A stretch of DNA of 44,644 nt, from contig QOQW01000034.1 of NCBI GenBank assembly GCA_003327425.1, positions 1-44,644 of the forward strand, read 5' to 3'. The position numbers were made by a program, and so were the translations under genes. The notes beneath the pieces are model-generated. The model did not search any database. It worked only from the letters and a program-made list of their open reading frames with translations, and was not told where the DNA came from. Positions 8,039 to 15,734 of the stretch are shown piece after piece; positions within the stretch are counted from its first letter, which is position 1, and each line of letters begins with the position of its first letter. This DNA is from Candidatus Ozemibacter sibiricus. Lineage in GTDB: Bacteria; Muiribacteriota; Ozemobacteria; Ozemobacterales; Ozemobacteraceae.

Positions 8039-9148
8039 CTACATGAAGCGCAGCTCTCCGTGCAATGCTCCGGCCGCTTCGATGGCCTGGAAGATGGCGA
8101 TGATATCCTTGGGGGTAGCGCCCACGGCGTTCAGTGCCGCCACCAGATCGTCCACCGTGGTCTCGCCCTTGATCGCGATCAGGCTTCCTTTCGGGCCTTC
8201 CTGCCCGCGCGCCCCGCCGGTCATCGCGCCCGGGCGGCCATTCGCCCGTTGGCCGTCGACCTCGAGTCGGAGTCCGCCTTGGGAAATGACGACCCGGCCG
8301 ATGCGGACCCGGTTGCCGACGATGATCGTGCCCGTCCGTTCGTTGATGACCACGCGGTTGGGTTCGTCGATGGAGAGGGGCAATTCTTCGATCGTGGCGG
8401 CGAAGCTGACCGGATCGTCCCGGAAGCTCTGCGGGATCTTGACCTCGATGGTGCCGGGATTGATCAACCGCGCCCAGCCTTCGCCGAACTTGCGCTCGAT
8501 CGCCTCTTTGACGCGACGGGACAAGGCCGCATCCTTGCGCTGGAGGATCAAGTGGAAGGTGCCGCCCCGTCCGAAGGAATCGCCGACCTCGCGCTCCTGG
8601 ATGGCGCCACGGGGAATCCGCCCCACCGTCAGATGATTCTTCTGGGCTGCGGCCCCTCCCGCCGCCGCATTCCCCGCTTGGATGCCGCCGATCGAGACGT
8701 TGCCCTGGGCCACGGCGTAGACCTGGCCATCGCCCCCCTTCAAGAGGGTCGGCAGCAGCACCCCGCCCTGCAGGCTTTTGCAGTCGCCGATCGAACTGAC
8801 GACGACGTCGAAGCTCTCCCCCGCTTTTCCATACGGGGGCAGCATCCCGGTGACGATGACGGCCGCGCAGTTCTTGCTCTGCACCGAGGTCTTGTCGAGG
8901 TCCATGCCCATGTTCTGCAACATGCCGCGCACCATTTCCAGGCTCATCGGCGTCTTGTCGCCCGTTCCGTCGAGACCGGTCACCAGTCCGTAGCCGATGA
9001 CCTGGTATTCACGGCTGCTGGCCACCTGGGCGATGTCTTTCAAGCGCACCTGGGCCTGTCCTGCGGCCCCTTGGGGCCGCCCGAGGGACAATACCGCCAT
9101 CAGCAGCAGAACCATCACCCGTGCGGGGAAAGCCAGACGTTCGTTCAC
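8039..9148 (-). CDS. flgI: Flagellar P-ring protein FlgI
   Basis: A 369-residue FlgI, the periplasmic subunit that forms the P-ring bushing around the rod in the peptidoglycan layer. A signal peptide spans about residues 8-30. The mature part opens with the family pattern VRLKDIAQVASSREYQVIGY followed by GLVTGLDGTGD, and ends with a segment containing TTVDDLVAALNAVGATPKDI. Length equals the usual 365-370. The GTG at 9148 is preferred, with AAGGA eight bases upstream; the open frame runs about 70 codons further back through unlikely low-complexity sequence. The stop is TAG, which shows that TAG ends translation in this genome. With FlgH, it indicates an outer-membrane cell plan. Confidence 0.96.
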   Translation of the reverse strand: MNERLAFPARVMVLLLMAVLSLGRPQGAAGQAQVRLKDIAQVASSREYQVIGYGLVTGLDGTGDKTPMSLEMVRGMLQNMGMDLDKTSVQSKNCAAVIVTGMLPPYGKAGESFDVVVSSIGDCKSLQGGVLLPTLLKGGDGQVYAVAQGNVSIGGIQAGNAAAGGAAAQKNHLTVGRIPRGAIQEREVGDSFGRGGTFHLILQRKDAALSRRVKEAIERKFGEGWARLINPGTIEVKIPQSFRDDPVSFAATIEELPLSIDEPNRVVINERTGTIIVGNRVRIGRVVISQGGLRLEVDGQRANGRPGAMTGGARGQEGPKGSLIAIKGETTVDDLVAALNAVGATPKDIIAIFQAIEAAGALHGELRFM

Positions 9149-9496
9149 AGACCAGGTCCTTCCATCGGTCGTTGCGGGCAGATGCCTTCCTGGGTTAACC
9201 ATCGGCAGAATCTCCTGTCCCGCCAATCGCTTGTGCCATTGGCCTGGCGGGCCGCCAGCAAGCCGCCTCGTCGCCGCTGCAGCCAGGGCACCGGGTGCAG
9301 GGGGCCTGGGGCCATGGTCGAACGGGGCGCAGGGGCCCGGAAATGACCGCATCTCCATTGTTCCCGTGCCGAAGAGGCCCGGCCATTTCGGCGTTTGTTG
9401 GCATCGTCAGGCCGTTCAGGCGTCGTCAGACGCCCGAGCCGCAGGATTTCGCCTGCCGTCATCAGTGCGCAGCGCGGTTTCTGTCGAGGCGAACGG
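9149..9496. other. 348-base gap between flgI and flgH
   Basis: No convincing gene on either strand; the short open frames here have low-complexity, arginine- and proline-rich products. An imperfect hairpin (GCCGAA at 9368-9373 pairing with TTCGGC at 9387-9392) could act as an attenuator or processing site in the flagellar message. The gap is unusual in an otherwise overlapping gene run. Confidence 0.5.
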
Positions 9497-10150
9497 TCAG
9501 AACAGCCAGTTGGTGATCTGGGTCATCAAGCCCGGCTTCTGGGTGCTGCCGACCGCGCCTTTGCCGTCGTACTTGATCTCGGCTTCGGCCAGCAGCTTGG
9601 AATCGACGGTGTTGTTGGCGTCGACATCCTGGGGGCGGACGATGCCACGCACCTTGAAGTGCTGGGTCTCGCGGTTGACCCGCATGGCCCGACTGCCCTC
9701 GATCAGGAGGTTGCCATTGGGCAGCACCTCGAGCACGGTCGCGCTGACCGTCCCGGACAAACTGCCCGACCGCGTCGTGGTGCCGCTGCCCTGCCATTTG
9801 TTCTTGACTTCGTTCTTGCCGACGAAGCGATCGACCACCTTTTTGAAGAAGGGGATCTTCGGTGACGACTTGATCTCGACCTGGGAATCGTCGGCGGTAT
9901 CAGTGGTGGCCTGCTGTTTGGCGGTGGCCTGCTCGGCGATCTTGACGGTGATGATATCGCCCGGCTTGAATTCGCGCCCGCCCTGGGTCGAATAGAGATC
10001 GCGGCCTCCCAGCCACAAGGAGCCAGCCGCCGCAACGGATGGGGTGGCGACCAGCAGGAGGGCGATCACCGCACCGACCACCACGCTGACCACCGGTTCA
10101 CTCTTCCTGCGATGAATTTCATTCCTGCGATGAGTTTCAGTTGAGACCAT
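9497..10150 (-). CDS. flgH: Flagellar L-ring protein FlgH
   Basis: A 217-residue FlgH, the outer-membrane ring of the flagellar basal body. A hydrophobic signal segment (about residues 20-42) ends in VAAAG; the family's SLWLGGRDLYST start, the GDIITVKI segment, and the C-terminal segment beginning GIVRPQDVDANNTV are present. FlgH is usually a lipoprotein, but no lipobox cysteine is visible at the end of the signal segment, so this version seems to be cleaved by ordinary signal peptidase. The start overlaps the flgA stop by 14 bases, with AAGGTG upstream of the ATG. Confidence 0.94.
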   Translation of the reverse strand: MVSTETHRRNEIHRRKSEPVVSVVVGAVIALLLVATPSVAAAGSLWLGGRDLYSTQGGREFKPGDIITVKIAEQATAKQQATTDTADDSQVEIKSSPKIPFFKKVVDRFVGKNEVKNKWQGSGTTTRSGSLSGTVSATVLEVLPNGNLLIEGSRAMRVNRETQHFKVRGIVRPQDVDANNTVDSKLLAEAEIKYDGKGAVGSTQKPGLMTQITNWLF

Positions 10151-11375
10151 ATTCCACCTTCCCTTCGCCGGTGACGGTGCCGATGATCTGTCGATTGTTC
10201 TGCAGGTTGAGCAGTCGTATGGAAGCGCCGATGGCCCCGCCCTCGAGCGCTTTGGCGGGCACCTTGAGGCTGAGCCCGCCGCTTTGCACGAAGAATTCCA
10301 CCTGATCGCCCGGCTTGATCACCCAGGCGGCAGCGGCGGGGGCACGACCATTGCGGGGAGCGGTCGCGGCCGGGTTGGATGAGGGCGTGGTGGGCGCGTT
10401 CGCCGACTGGCAGGCTTCCAGGGAGACATCGCCCGCCCGCAGCAACGTGCCGGGGGACTTGTACGTGGTCAGACAGCGCCCCACCGCTTCTGCGAACCGG
10501 AGGAGCGGAGTGCCGGAGTCGGTCCGCTGGGTGACGGTCGCTTCTTCCAGGTCGGCGGCAGTCAGGGTCTCGCCGCGACGAGCCAGGCGTTTGAGGCGGG
10601 CGGCCTTGATCTGGCGGGCCACGTCGACCTGGACGATCTGGCGAACGACGCCGCCGTCGCATTGGGCCGTGATGGTGAACAAGCGAAGGCCCAGCCGATT
10701 CGACGACATGGGTTCGAGCTCGAACGATTGCAGGGGGCCAGGCAGCACGAAGCTGCGGGGCAGGCGGGACGCATCGATGGTCAGCTCGGCCGCTTCGCTA
10801 TCGGTCAGGCCCTGTCGGCAGATCTGATGGATCCGGTCCAGGACGTCCTGGACCGAGAGCAGGTCTCCTCGACGCCTGATCTGGACCCGATTCGGCAAGG
10901 CCAGCGACGCGGCCAGCGGTCCGAGGCAGCGTTCGAGGTCGCGGCGGTCCAGGGAGAGCTGCCCCAGCGGCTGGGGAATCTGCCCGAGCGTGATGCGGGC
11001 CAACGCCTGGCGCAGGTCGGCCGGGGCCGTCTCGGGAACCAGCACCGAGGCATCGACACGTCCGCCCTCGACCAGGATGGCCGGGCGGACGGGGATCAGG
11101 GGCCCGGCGGTGGTGGTCGGCTGCGGGCTGGTGGGCCGGGCGATGGCGGCCGACCAGGCGTTGGTCAGGGTGGCGGAGGGAGTGGCCACGGCTGGCTGGG
11201 ATCGACCGGCGGCGAGCGCCAGGACGCTCGCCAGGGCCAGCCGCCGCGCCCAGCGGAGCCAGCTCGGCGAACGAAGAACCAGGTCGGTCAGCCCGCGGTG
11301 TGGGGCGGCGACAGGGTGGGCGAACCTGCCTGAAGAGCGGTGGTGATCAGGATGCCAGGCTCGTTGCATCATCAT
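10137..11375 (-). CDS. flgA: Flagellar P-ring assembly chaperone FlgA
   Basis: A 412-residue FlgA, the periplasmic chaperone that assists P-ring (FlgI) assembly. A basic N-terminus and hydrophobic segment (about 43-62) make a signal peptide. The C-terminal half carries the SAF-type domain (LARRGETLTAADLEEATV, about residue 265 on) and the terminal beta domain (WVIKPGDQVEFFVQSGGLSL ... GTVTGEGKVEYGLN). It is longer than enterobacterial FlgA (about 220) because of an extra N-terminal region of weaker similarity. Three ATG codons stand in a row at the start, the first overlapping the flgG stop by four bases; TGAGGAG just upstream favours the second or third. Confidence 0.9.
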   Translation of the reverse strand: MMMQRAWHPDHHRSSGRFAHPVAAPHRGLTDLVLRSPSWLRWARRLALASVLALAAGRSQPAVATPSATLTNAWSAAIARPTSPQPTTTAGPLIPVRPAILVEGGRVDASVLVPETAPADLRQALARITLGQIPQPLGQLSLDRRDLERCLGPLAASLALPNRVQIRRRGDLLSVQDVLDRIHQICRQGLTDSEAAELTIDASRLPRSFVLPGPLQSFELEPMSSNRLGLRLFTITAQCDGGVVRQIVQVDVARQIKAARLKRLARRGETLTAADLEEATVTQRTDSGTPLLRFAEAVGRCLTTYKSPGTLLRAGDVSLEACQSANAPTTPSSNPAATAPRNGRAPAAAAWVIKPGDQVEFFVQSGGLSLKVPAKALEGGAIGASIRLLNLQNNRQIIGTVTGEGKVEYGLN

Positions 11376-12160
11376 CTCCTCAGGTTGTTGGCGATCTGGA
11401 GCATGGTGTCGGAGGTCTGGATGGTCTTGGAATTGGCTTCGTAGGCGCGCTGGGCGACGATCATGTTGACCATCTCCTCGACCACCTTGACGTTGGCCAT
11501 TTCGATGAATCCCTGCGCGAGTTCGCCGTGCTCCTGCTGGCCGGGGATATTGACCACCGGTTCGCCCGAACTTCCGGTCGGGATGAAGAGATTGCGGCCG
11601 ATCGCCTTGAGGCCGGCCGGGTTGATGAAGTTGGCGGTTTCGATCTGGCCGAGGACCTCGAGGTCGACCTGATTGGGCAGCTTGACCGCGAAGATGCCGG
11701 AGCTCGTGATGTTGATGCCGATGGCGTTCTGCGGAATGACGATGTTGGGGATGATCAGATACCCATCGGAAGTGACGACCTGCCCGGTGCTGCTGATCTT
11801 CCAGGCCCCGTCGCGCGTATAGGCGATGTCGCCATTGGGCAGCTGCACCTGGAAGAATCCCTTCCCCTCGATGACCACGTCGAGCGGGTGCTCGGTCTGC
11901 TGGAATTCGCCCTGGGAGAAGATCTTCTGCACCGCCACGGGGCGCACGCCGTGGCCGAGCTGGATGCCGACGGGGTAGGTGTTGCCCGTCGAGATCGGAC
12001 TGCCCGGCTCTTTCAACGTCTGGTACATGAGGTCCTGGAAGTCGACCCGGCTTTTCTTGTAGCCGGTCGTCGTCACATTGGCCAGGTTGTTGGAAATGAC
12101 GTCGATGTTCAGTTCCTGCCCCTTCATGCCGGTCGAGGCGGAATACAACGATCGCATCAT
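11372..12160 (-). CDS. flgG: Flagellar distal rod protein FlgG
   Basis: A 262-residue FlgG, forming the distal rod. The N-terminal rod motif (MMRSLYSASTGMKGQELNID with ISNNLANVTTTGYKKSR) and the C-terminal motif (VVEEMVNMIVAQRAYEANSK) are complete. Residues 60-100 hold the usual GIQLGHGVRP region, and GKGFFQVQLPNGDIAYTRDG is conserved. Length matches the normal 260-262. GAGGAGG lies nine bases before the tandem ATG start. It follows flgF by 37 bases. Confidence 0.97.
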   Translation of the reverse strand: MMRSLYSASTGMKGQELNIDVISNNLANVTTTGYKKSRVDFQDLMYQTLKEPGSPISTGNTYPVGIQLGHGVRPVAVQKIFSQGEFQQTEHPLDVVIEGKGFFQVQLPNGDIAYTRDGAWKISSTGQVVTSDGYLIIPNIVIPQNAIGINITSSGIFAVKLPNQVDLEVLGQIETANFINPAGLKAIGRNLFIPTGSSGEPVVNIPGQQEHGELAQGFIEMANVKVVEEMVNMIVAQRAYEANSKTIQTSDTMLQIANNLRR

Positions 12161-12197
12161 GGCTGGTGTCCTCCTCTAACAGGAATCCTTACCCGGC

Positions 12198-13040
12198 TCA
12201 GCGGCGGGTCGGGCCGACCGAGTTGACCACCCGGTCGAGCAGGGAATCATGGGCCTGGATCACCTTGGAATTGGCTTCATAGGCGCGGGAGACCTCGATC
12301 ATCTTGACCATCTCCTCGACCAGGCTGAAGTTGGGTTTTTCGACGTAGCCGGGTTTGACAAACCCTTCCGCCCTGGTCACCGCGCCATAGGCGCGCACGA
12401 AATGGTTCGAGTGCTCTTTGCGGAACGCCTTGCGGTCGGAAGCCTGGCCCCGCACGAGGCGGAATCGTGGTTGATCGTTGACGATCACCCGGCCGTCCTT
12501 GTCGATCAAGACCCGATCGAGGGGCTGGACCTGGACCCGCCCCATCTGCACGACCGGCTGGCCGTTCTCGTCGAGCAGGGTGCGTTCGTTCAGCTGCGGC
12601 GGCGGCTCAGGCTCGGCCAGCACGTAGTCGCCGTTCATGTTCATCAGATAGCCGTCTTGATTGATGGTGAAGATGCCGTCGCGGGTGAAGCGGATGCCTT
12701 CCGGCGTCTCGATCAGGAAGAAGGCCTTGTTGTTCTCGAGCGCGCAGTCGAGGTCGTTGTCGGTGAACTCCATCTTGCCGGCGGCGAAATCGGTATAGGA
12801 TTCGTCGAGGATGACGCCGGTCCCGAGCTTGCCGATCTTGGGGAATTTGTAGAACGGCCGCGGGGGATAGAGCTGACCGTCGTTGACCTTGCGCAGGGTC
12901 ATGGTGGGCAGTTCCTTGAAGATGCCCGAATCCCGCTTGAAGCCGGGGGTATCGACGTTGGCGAGATTGTTGGCGACCATGTCCTGGCGGATGATCTCGC
13001 ACAGCATCGAGGCCGAGCTGGTGTAGATGCCGCGGATCAT
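12198..13040 (-). CDS. flgF: Flagellar rod protein, FlgF/FlgG family
   Basis: A 280-residue paralogue of FlgG, probably the proximal rod protein FlgF by its place directly before flgG. It has the N-terminal rod motif (MIRGIYTSSASMLCEIIRQD with VANNLANVDTPGFKR) and the C-terminal LVEEMVKMIEVSRAYEANSK motif. The centre carries the family's FLIETPEGIRFTRDGIFTIN segment and an acidic/proline-rich insertion (EPEPPPQL). The ATG at 13040 has GGAGG nine bases upstream and overlaps the DUF501 stop by four bases (ATGA). Confidence 0.92.
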   Translation of the reverse strand: MIRGIYTSSASMLCEIIRQDMVANNLANVDTPGFKRDSGIFKELPTMTLRKVNDGQLYPPRPFYKFPKIGKLGTGVILDESYTDFAAGKMEFTDNDLDCALENNKAFFLIETPEGIRFTRDGIFTINQDGYLMNMNGDYVLAEPEPPPQLNERTLLDENGQPVVQMGRVQVQPLDRVLIDKDGRVIVNDQPRFRLVRGQASDRKAFRKEHSNHFVRAYGAVTRAEGFVKPGYVEKPNFSLVEEMVKMIEVSRAYEANSKVIQAHDSLLDRVVNSVGPTRR

Positions 13041-13627
13041 GGCCGTGCACCTCCGGCGGGGCGGGTCGGGGCGGCGAGGGCGGCCGGCGAGAGGCAGGGC
13101 CGCTCGGGGCGGCAGAGGCCGATCCGTTCGAGGATGGCGCGGCCGATGGGGTTGCGCCCCCCGGCCAGGGCGTGCGCCACGTGCGCATGCAGGCATTTGA
13201 CGCCGAACAGATCGCGGCTGCCCGCGATGTTGGCCTCGTTCAGGACCGTCTCGAGGTCGGGCGGCAGCGGGCCGCCGATCAGGCGGCGGGCCTCGCTCAG
13301 CCGGAAGGCGATCAGCTCGCGCTGTCCGGCCAGGTATTCCTCCCGGAACGGGGGATCGTCACGCAGGCGTTGGGTGAACATCTTGCTCCCTCCCTCCTGT
13401 TCGAGTCTGGCCACCGCCTTCTTCAGGCGTGGACAGACCAGCCAGTAGATGGTCGGAAAGGGCTTCCATCGCTTGTCTTCCCGAAACACCGGATCGGCCT
13501 GCAGAACCTGCGGCGTCCCTCCTGGACACCGGGTCGCCACCACGTACGGCAAGCGGGGTGGCCGGCCCAGCAGGCGCCGGACCAGTTCCTCGTCCGTTCC
13601 CGTGAAAGCGACTGTGGCAGGGGACAA
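13037..13627 (-). CDS. DUF501-family protein
   Basis: A 196-residue protein of the DUF501 family, whose function is not established. The family core is visible: an RCPGG segment near the N-terminus, PFPTIYWLVCPRL in the middle and KCLHAHVAHALAGGRNPIG near the end, with conserved cysteine and histidine residues that could bind a metal. DUF501 genes are often found near ppx/gppA or eno in other bacteria; here the gene opens the flagellar run. The start is TTG at 13627 with AGGAGG four bases upstream, and the gene overlaps flgF by four bases. No signal peptide is seen, so it is likely cytoplasmic. Confidence 0.85.
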   Translation of the reverse strand: MSPATVAFTGTDEELVRRLLGRPPRLPYVVATRCPGGTPQVLQADPVFREDKRWKPFPTIYWLVCPRLKKAVARLEQEGGSKMFTQRLRDDPPFREEYLAGQRELIAFRLSEARRLIGGPLPPDLETVLNEANIAGSRDLFGVKCLHAHVAHALAGGRNPIGRAILERIGLCRPERPCLSPAALAAPTRPAGGARP

Positions 13628-13824
13628 TTTGCCTCCTATCTAGTCAAGGTATCGGCATCTCCTGGCGCGTACCGAAGAGGGGAACGGCGGCATGGTCAGC
13701 CCCGGTGCCAGTCGCTTCTTCGGCGATGGCCCGCCGTGTCTGGGAGCGAAGCGGCGCTCCGACCGGTCGGGACGGTCGTCGCGAGCGATGGCCGACCGTG
13801 CCTGTTTTTGGTGAGAGTCGAGCA

Positions 13825-13853
13825 TTGCAGGGGTGGAGATGGGCTTGTATGAT
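13825..13853 (+). promoter_or_regulatory. Candidate promoter of aroC
   Basis: TTGCAG (13825-13830) and TATGAT (13848-13853) are separated by 17 bases, with a TTG just before the -10 box. The ribosome site GGAGG and the ATG of aroC follow about 20-30 bases later. Confidence 0.65.
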
Positions 13854-13883
13854 GGGAAGAACTCGGTCTGCGGAGGAACGGCC

Positions 13884-15062
13884 ATGCTGAAGGTCTTGAC
13901 GGCGGGAGAATCGCACGGGAAAGCGCTCGTCGGCATTCTGGAAGGCATGCCGGCCGGGGTGCCTCTGGTTCCCGAAGATTTCATCGGCCTGATGGAACGC
14001 CGCCAGTCGGGCTACGGACGAGGCCCCCGCCGGCTGCTCGAGCCCGATCGGGTGGAGATCCTGTCCGGGGTCTGGCGGGGTCTGACCATCGGCAGTCCGA
14101 TCGCCCTGCTGATCTGGAATCGCGACCATCGGTTCGCGGTGCTCGAGCCGCCGCCGCTCGAGGCCGAGGAGCCGACCGAAGCGCCGTTGACCGTCCCGCT
14201 GCCCGGGCATGCCGATCTGGCCGGCGCCTTGAAATACGGCTTCGACGATGTCCGGCCGGTCCGCGAGCGCGCCTCGGCCCGCGAGACCGCGATCCGCGCG
14301 GCGTTGTCGGTGCCGGCCCGCCGTCTGCTGCAGGAACTGGGGGTGGAAGGGGTGGGCTTCGTCGTCGCGGTGGGAGGCCAGGCGGCGCGGGTGCCCGCGC
14401 GGGCCACCGTGGCTTCGATCCGGGCCAGTCTCGATCGCCAGGCGCGCTGGTTCCTTACCCCCGATGCCAGGATCGTCCCGGTCTGGAAGCGGCTGATCGA
14501 TCAGGCTCGCCGCGACGGCGATTCCCTGGGCGGGGTCGTCGAGGTGTGGGTGGAAGGCCTGCCGCCGGGGCTGGGCAGCCATGTCGATCCGGCGCGTCGC
14601 CTCGATACCCGGCTGGCGGCTGCGCTGATGGGCATCCAGGCGGTGCGCGCCGTCGAGATCGGAGAAGGCATCCGGCAGAGCAGCCTGCCCGGCCGCCAGG
14701 CGCTCGATCCGATCGAGTTCTCGGCGAAGCGTGGCTGGCACCGGCCGTCCAATCGGGCCGGCGGCATCGAGGGGGGGATGACCACGGGGGAACGTCTGGT
14801 GGTTCGAGCGTTCATGAAGCCGGTGCCCGGTCCTTGTCGCCTGCCCTCGGTCGATCTGCGCACCGGGCGGCCGGCCGTGCCGGCGTTCTATCGATCCGAT
14901 ACGTGTGCGGTCGATGCTCTGGCCGGCGTGGCCGAATCGGTGGTCATCCTCGAGCTGGCGTCAGCCCTCCTCGAGAAATTCGGGGGCGACACCCTCGAAG
15001 AGCTGGCCGTCGCCCTCGAAGCCTACCGCCGTCGGGTGGCGAAGTTCGCCGGTTCCGCCTGA
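13884..15062 (+). CDS. aroC: Chorismate synthase
   Basis: A 392-residue chorismate synthase, which converts 5-enolpyruvylshikimate-3-phosphate to chorismate using reduced FMN, the last shared step of aromatic synthesis. The N-terminal signature MLKVLTAGESHG, the segment MERRQSGYGRGPRR, and HADLAGALKYGFDDVRPVRE followed by RASARETAIRAA (phosphate and FMN site) are all present, as is a C-terminal segment with GRPAVPAFYRSDTCAVDALA. Length and motif order are normal. GGAGG lies seven bases before the ATG; a slightly longer frame upstream lacks a ribosome site. The gene is alone, with its own promoter, convergent with the cupin gene. Confidence 0.97.
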   Translation: MLKVLTAGESHGKALVGILEGMPAGVPLVPEDFIGLMERRQSGYGRGPRRLLEPDRVEILSGVWRGLTIGSPIALLIWNRDHRFAVLEPPPLEAEEPTEAPLTVPLPGHADLAGALKYGFDDVRPVRERASARETAIRAALSVPARRLLQELGVEGVGFVVAVGGQAARVPARATVASIRASLDRQARWFLTPDARIVPVWKRLIDQARRDGDSLGGVVEVWVEGLPPGLGSHVDPARRLDTRLAAALMGIQAVRAVEIGEGIRQSSLPGRQALDPIEFSAKRGWHRPSNRAGGIEGGMTTGERLVVRAFMKPVPGPCRLPSVDLRTGRPAVPAFYRSDTCAVDALAGVAESVVILELASALLEKFGGDTLEELAVALEAYRRRVAKFAGSA

Positions 15063-15106
15063 CGTCCCCGCTGGCTGGCGGCAGCCGGAGGTCGTTGGTA
15101 TGGCGT

Positions 15107-15271
15107 TAGAATAGCCCCTAGCCGGGGAGGCGGTCCGGCGCGCCGCCTGCGCGGGGGGCGCCAGGAGGGCCCGTGGGTGAGGCAAGCGGGCTGGGCGCCA
15201 CGACGCCGAGCTGGCGCCCAGCCCATCGGCATCCCGGTTCGAAATGGGGCGCCGCTCGCTTGGGGGCGCCC
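15107..15271. repeat. Hairpin-rich region between aroC and the cupin gene
   Basis: Several inverted repeats in about 165 bases: AGGCGG ... CCGCCT (about 15128-15149); a perfect 13-bp stem GGGCTGGGCGCCA (15188-15200) with TGGCGCCCAGCCC (15212-15224); and GGGCGCC (15247-15253) with GGCGCCC (15265-15271). The last two share the GGGCGCC arm. No T-runs follow, so they are not textbook terminators, but they lie between converging genes and may block transcription both ways. A TAGAAT box at 15107-15112 could also start a short structured RNA. Confidence 0.5.
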
Positions 15272-15285
15272 AGCACCGCTCGTGC

Positions 15286-15552
15286 TCAGCCGAACCGGTA
15301 GTGTTTGCGGACCGCCTCGTGAACGGTCCAGCGGCAGGACAGGCCTTTGGGGAAGGTGACCAGATCGCCTTTGCCGAAGGTCACTTCCTGGTCGGCGGTC
15401 TTGACGGTGACCCGGCCGGCCAGGAAATAGCACATCTCGCGATCGGAATACGACCAGTCGAACGTGCTGGGGTCGCAGGTCCAGATGTCCCAGGTGTCGA
15501 CTCCCAGGCGTTTGAGTTCGTCGGGCGTAGGTTTTTTCACCTCGATGACCAT
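15286..15552 (-). CDS. Small cupin-domain protein
   Basis: An 88-residue single-domain cupin of the Cupin_3 (DUF861) type. The fold-defining segments are visible: an EMCYFLAGRVTV strand pair, GKGDLVTFPKG, and a short C-terminal strand ending KHYRFG. The usual metal-binding histidines of the first cupin motif are largely missing (the segment reads SYSDREMCYFLAG), so metal binding is doubtful and the ligand cannot be named. AAGGAGG lies five to six bases before the ATG. A candidate promoter is TTGCCC (15637-15642) 18 bases from TAGGAT (15613-15618). Probably a free-standing cytosolic protein. Confidence 0.85.
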   Translation of the reverse strand: MVIEVKKPTPDELKRLGVDTWDIWTCDPSTFDWSYSDREMCYFLAGRVTVKTADQEVTFGKGDLVTFPKGLSCRWTVHEAVRKHYRFG

Positions 15553-15682
15553 GCCGTTCCTCCTTGTGAGCGTTCTTGTCAGCGGGCGGGATGGCCTGCC
15601 TCCGACTCCTGCATCCTACAAGAATCAGGAAGACCCGGGCAAGCCGGGAGGAAGGGAGCGGCAAACCAGGACAAGAAAGCCG

Positions 15683-15714
15683 GAAAAGAAAAACCCCGGC
15701 CGTGAGGCCGGGGT
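15683..15714 (-). terminator. Rho-independent terminator after pilQ
   Basis: On the minus strand, a 9-bp stem ACCCCGGCC/GGCCGGGGT with a 4-base loop (15693-15714) is followed by TTTTTCTTTTCC (15683-15692 region). It lies 20 bases past the pilQ stop and ends the pilus gene cluster. Confidence 0.9.
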
Positions 15715-15734
15715 CGAGATCGGAGGGTGGGTGG

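Noticed and set aside
7118-9346. A 742-codon plus-strand frame opposite the TPR gene and flgI
   Set aside because: Shadow of recognisable minus-strand genes, with no ribosome site or protein motifs.
9145-9462. A 105-codon minus-strand frame in the flgI-flgH gap
   Set aside because: No ribosome site, no motif, and an Arg/Pro-rich product typical of random GC-rich sequence.
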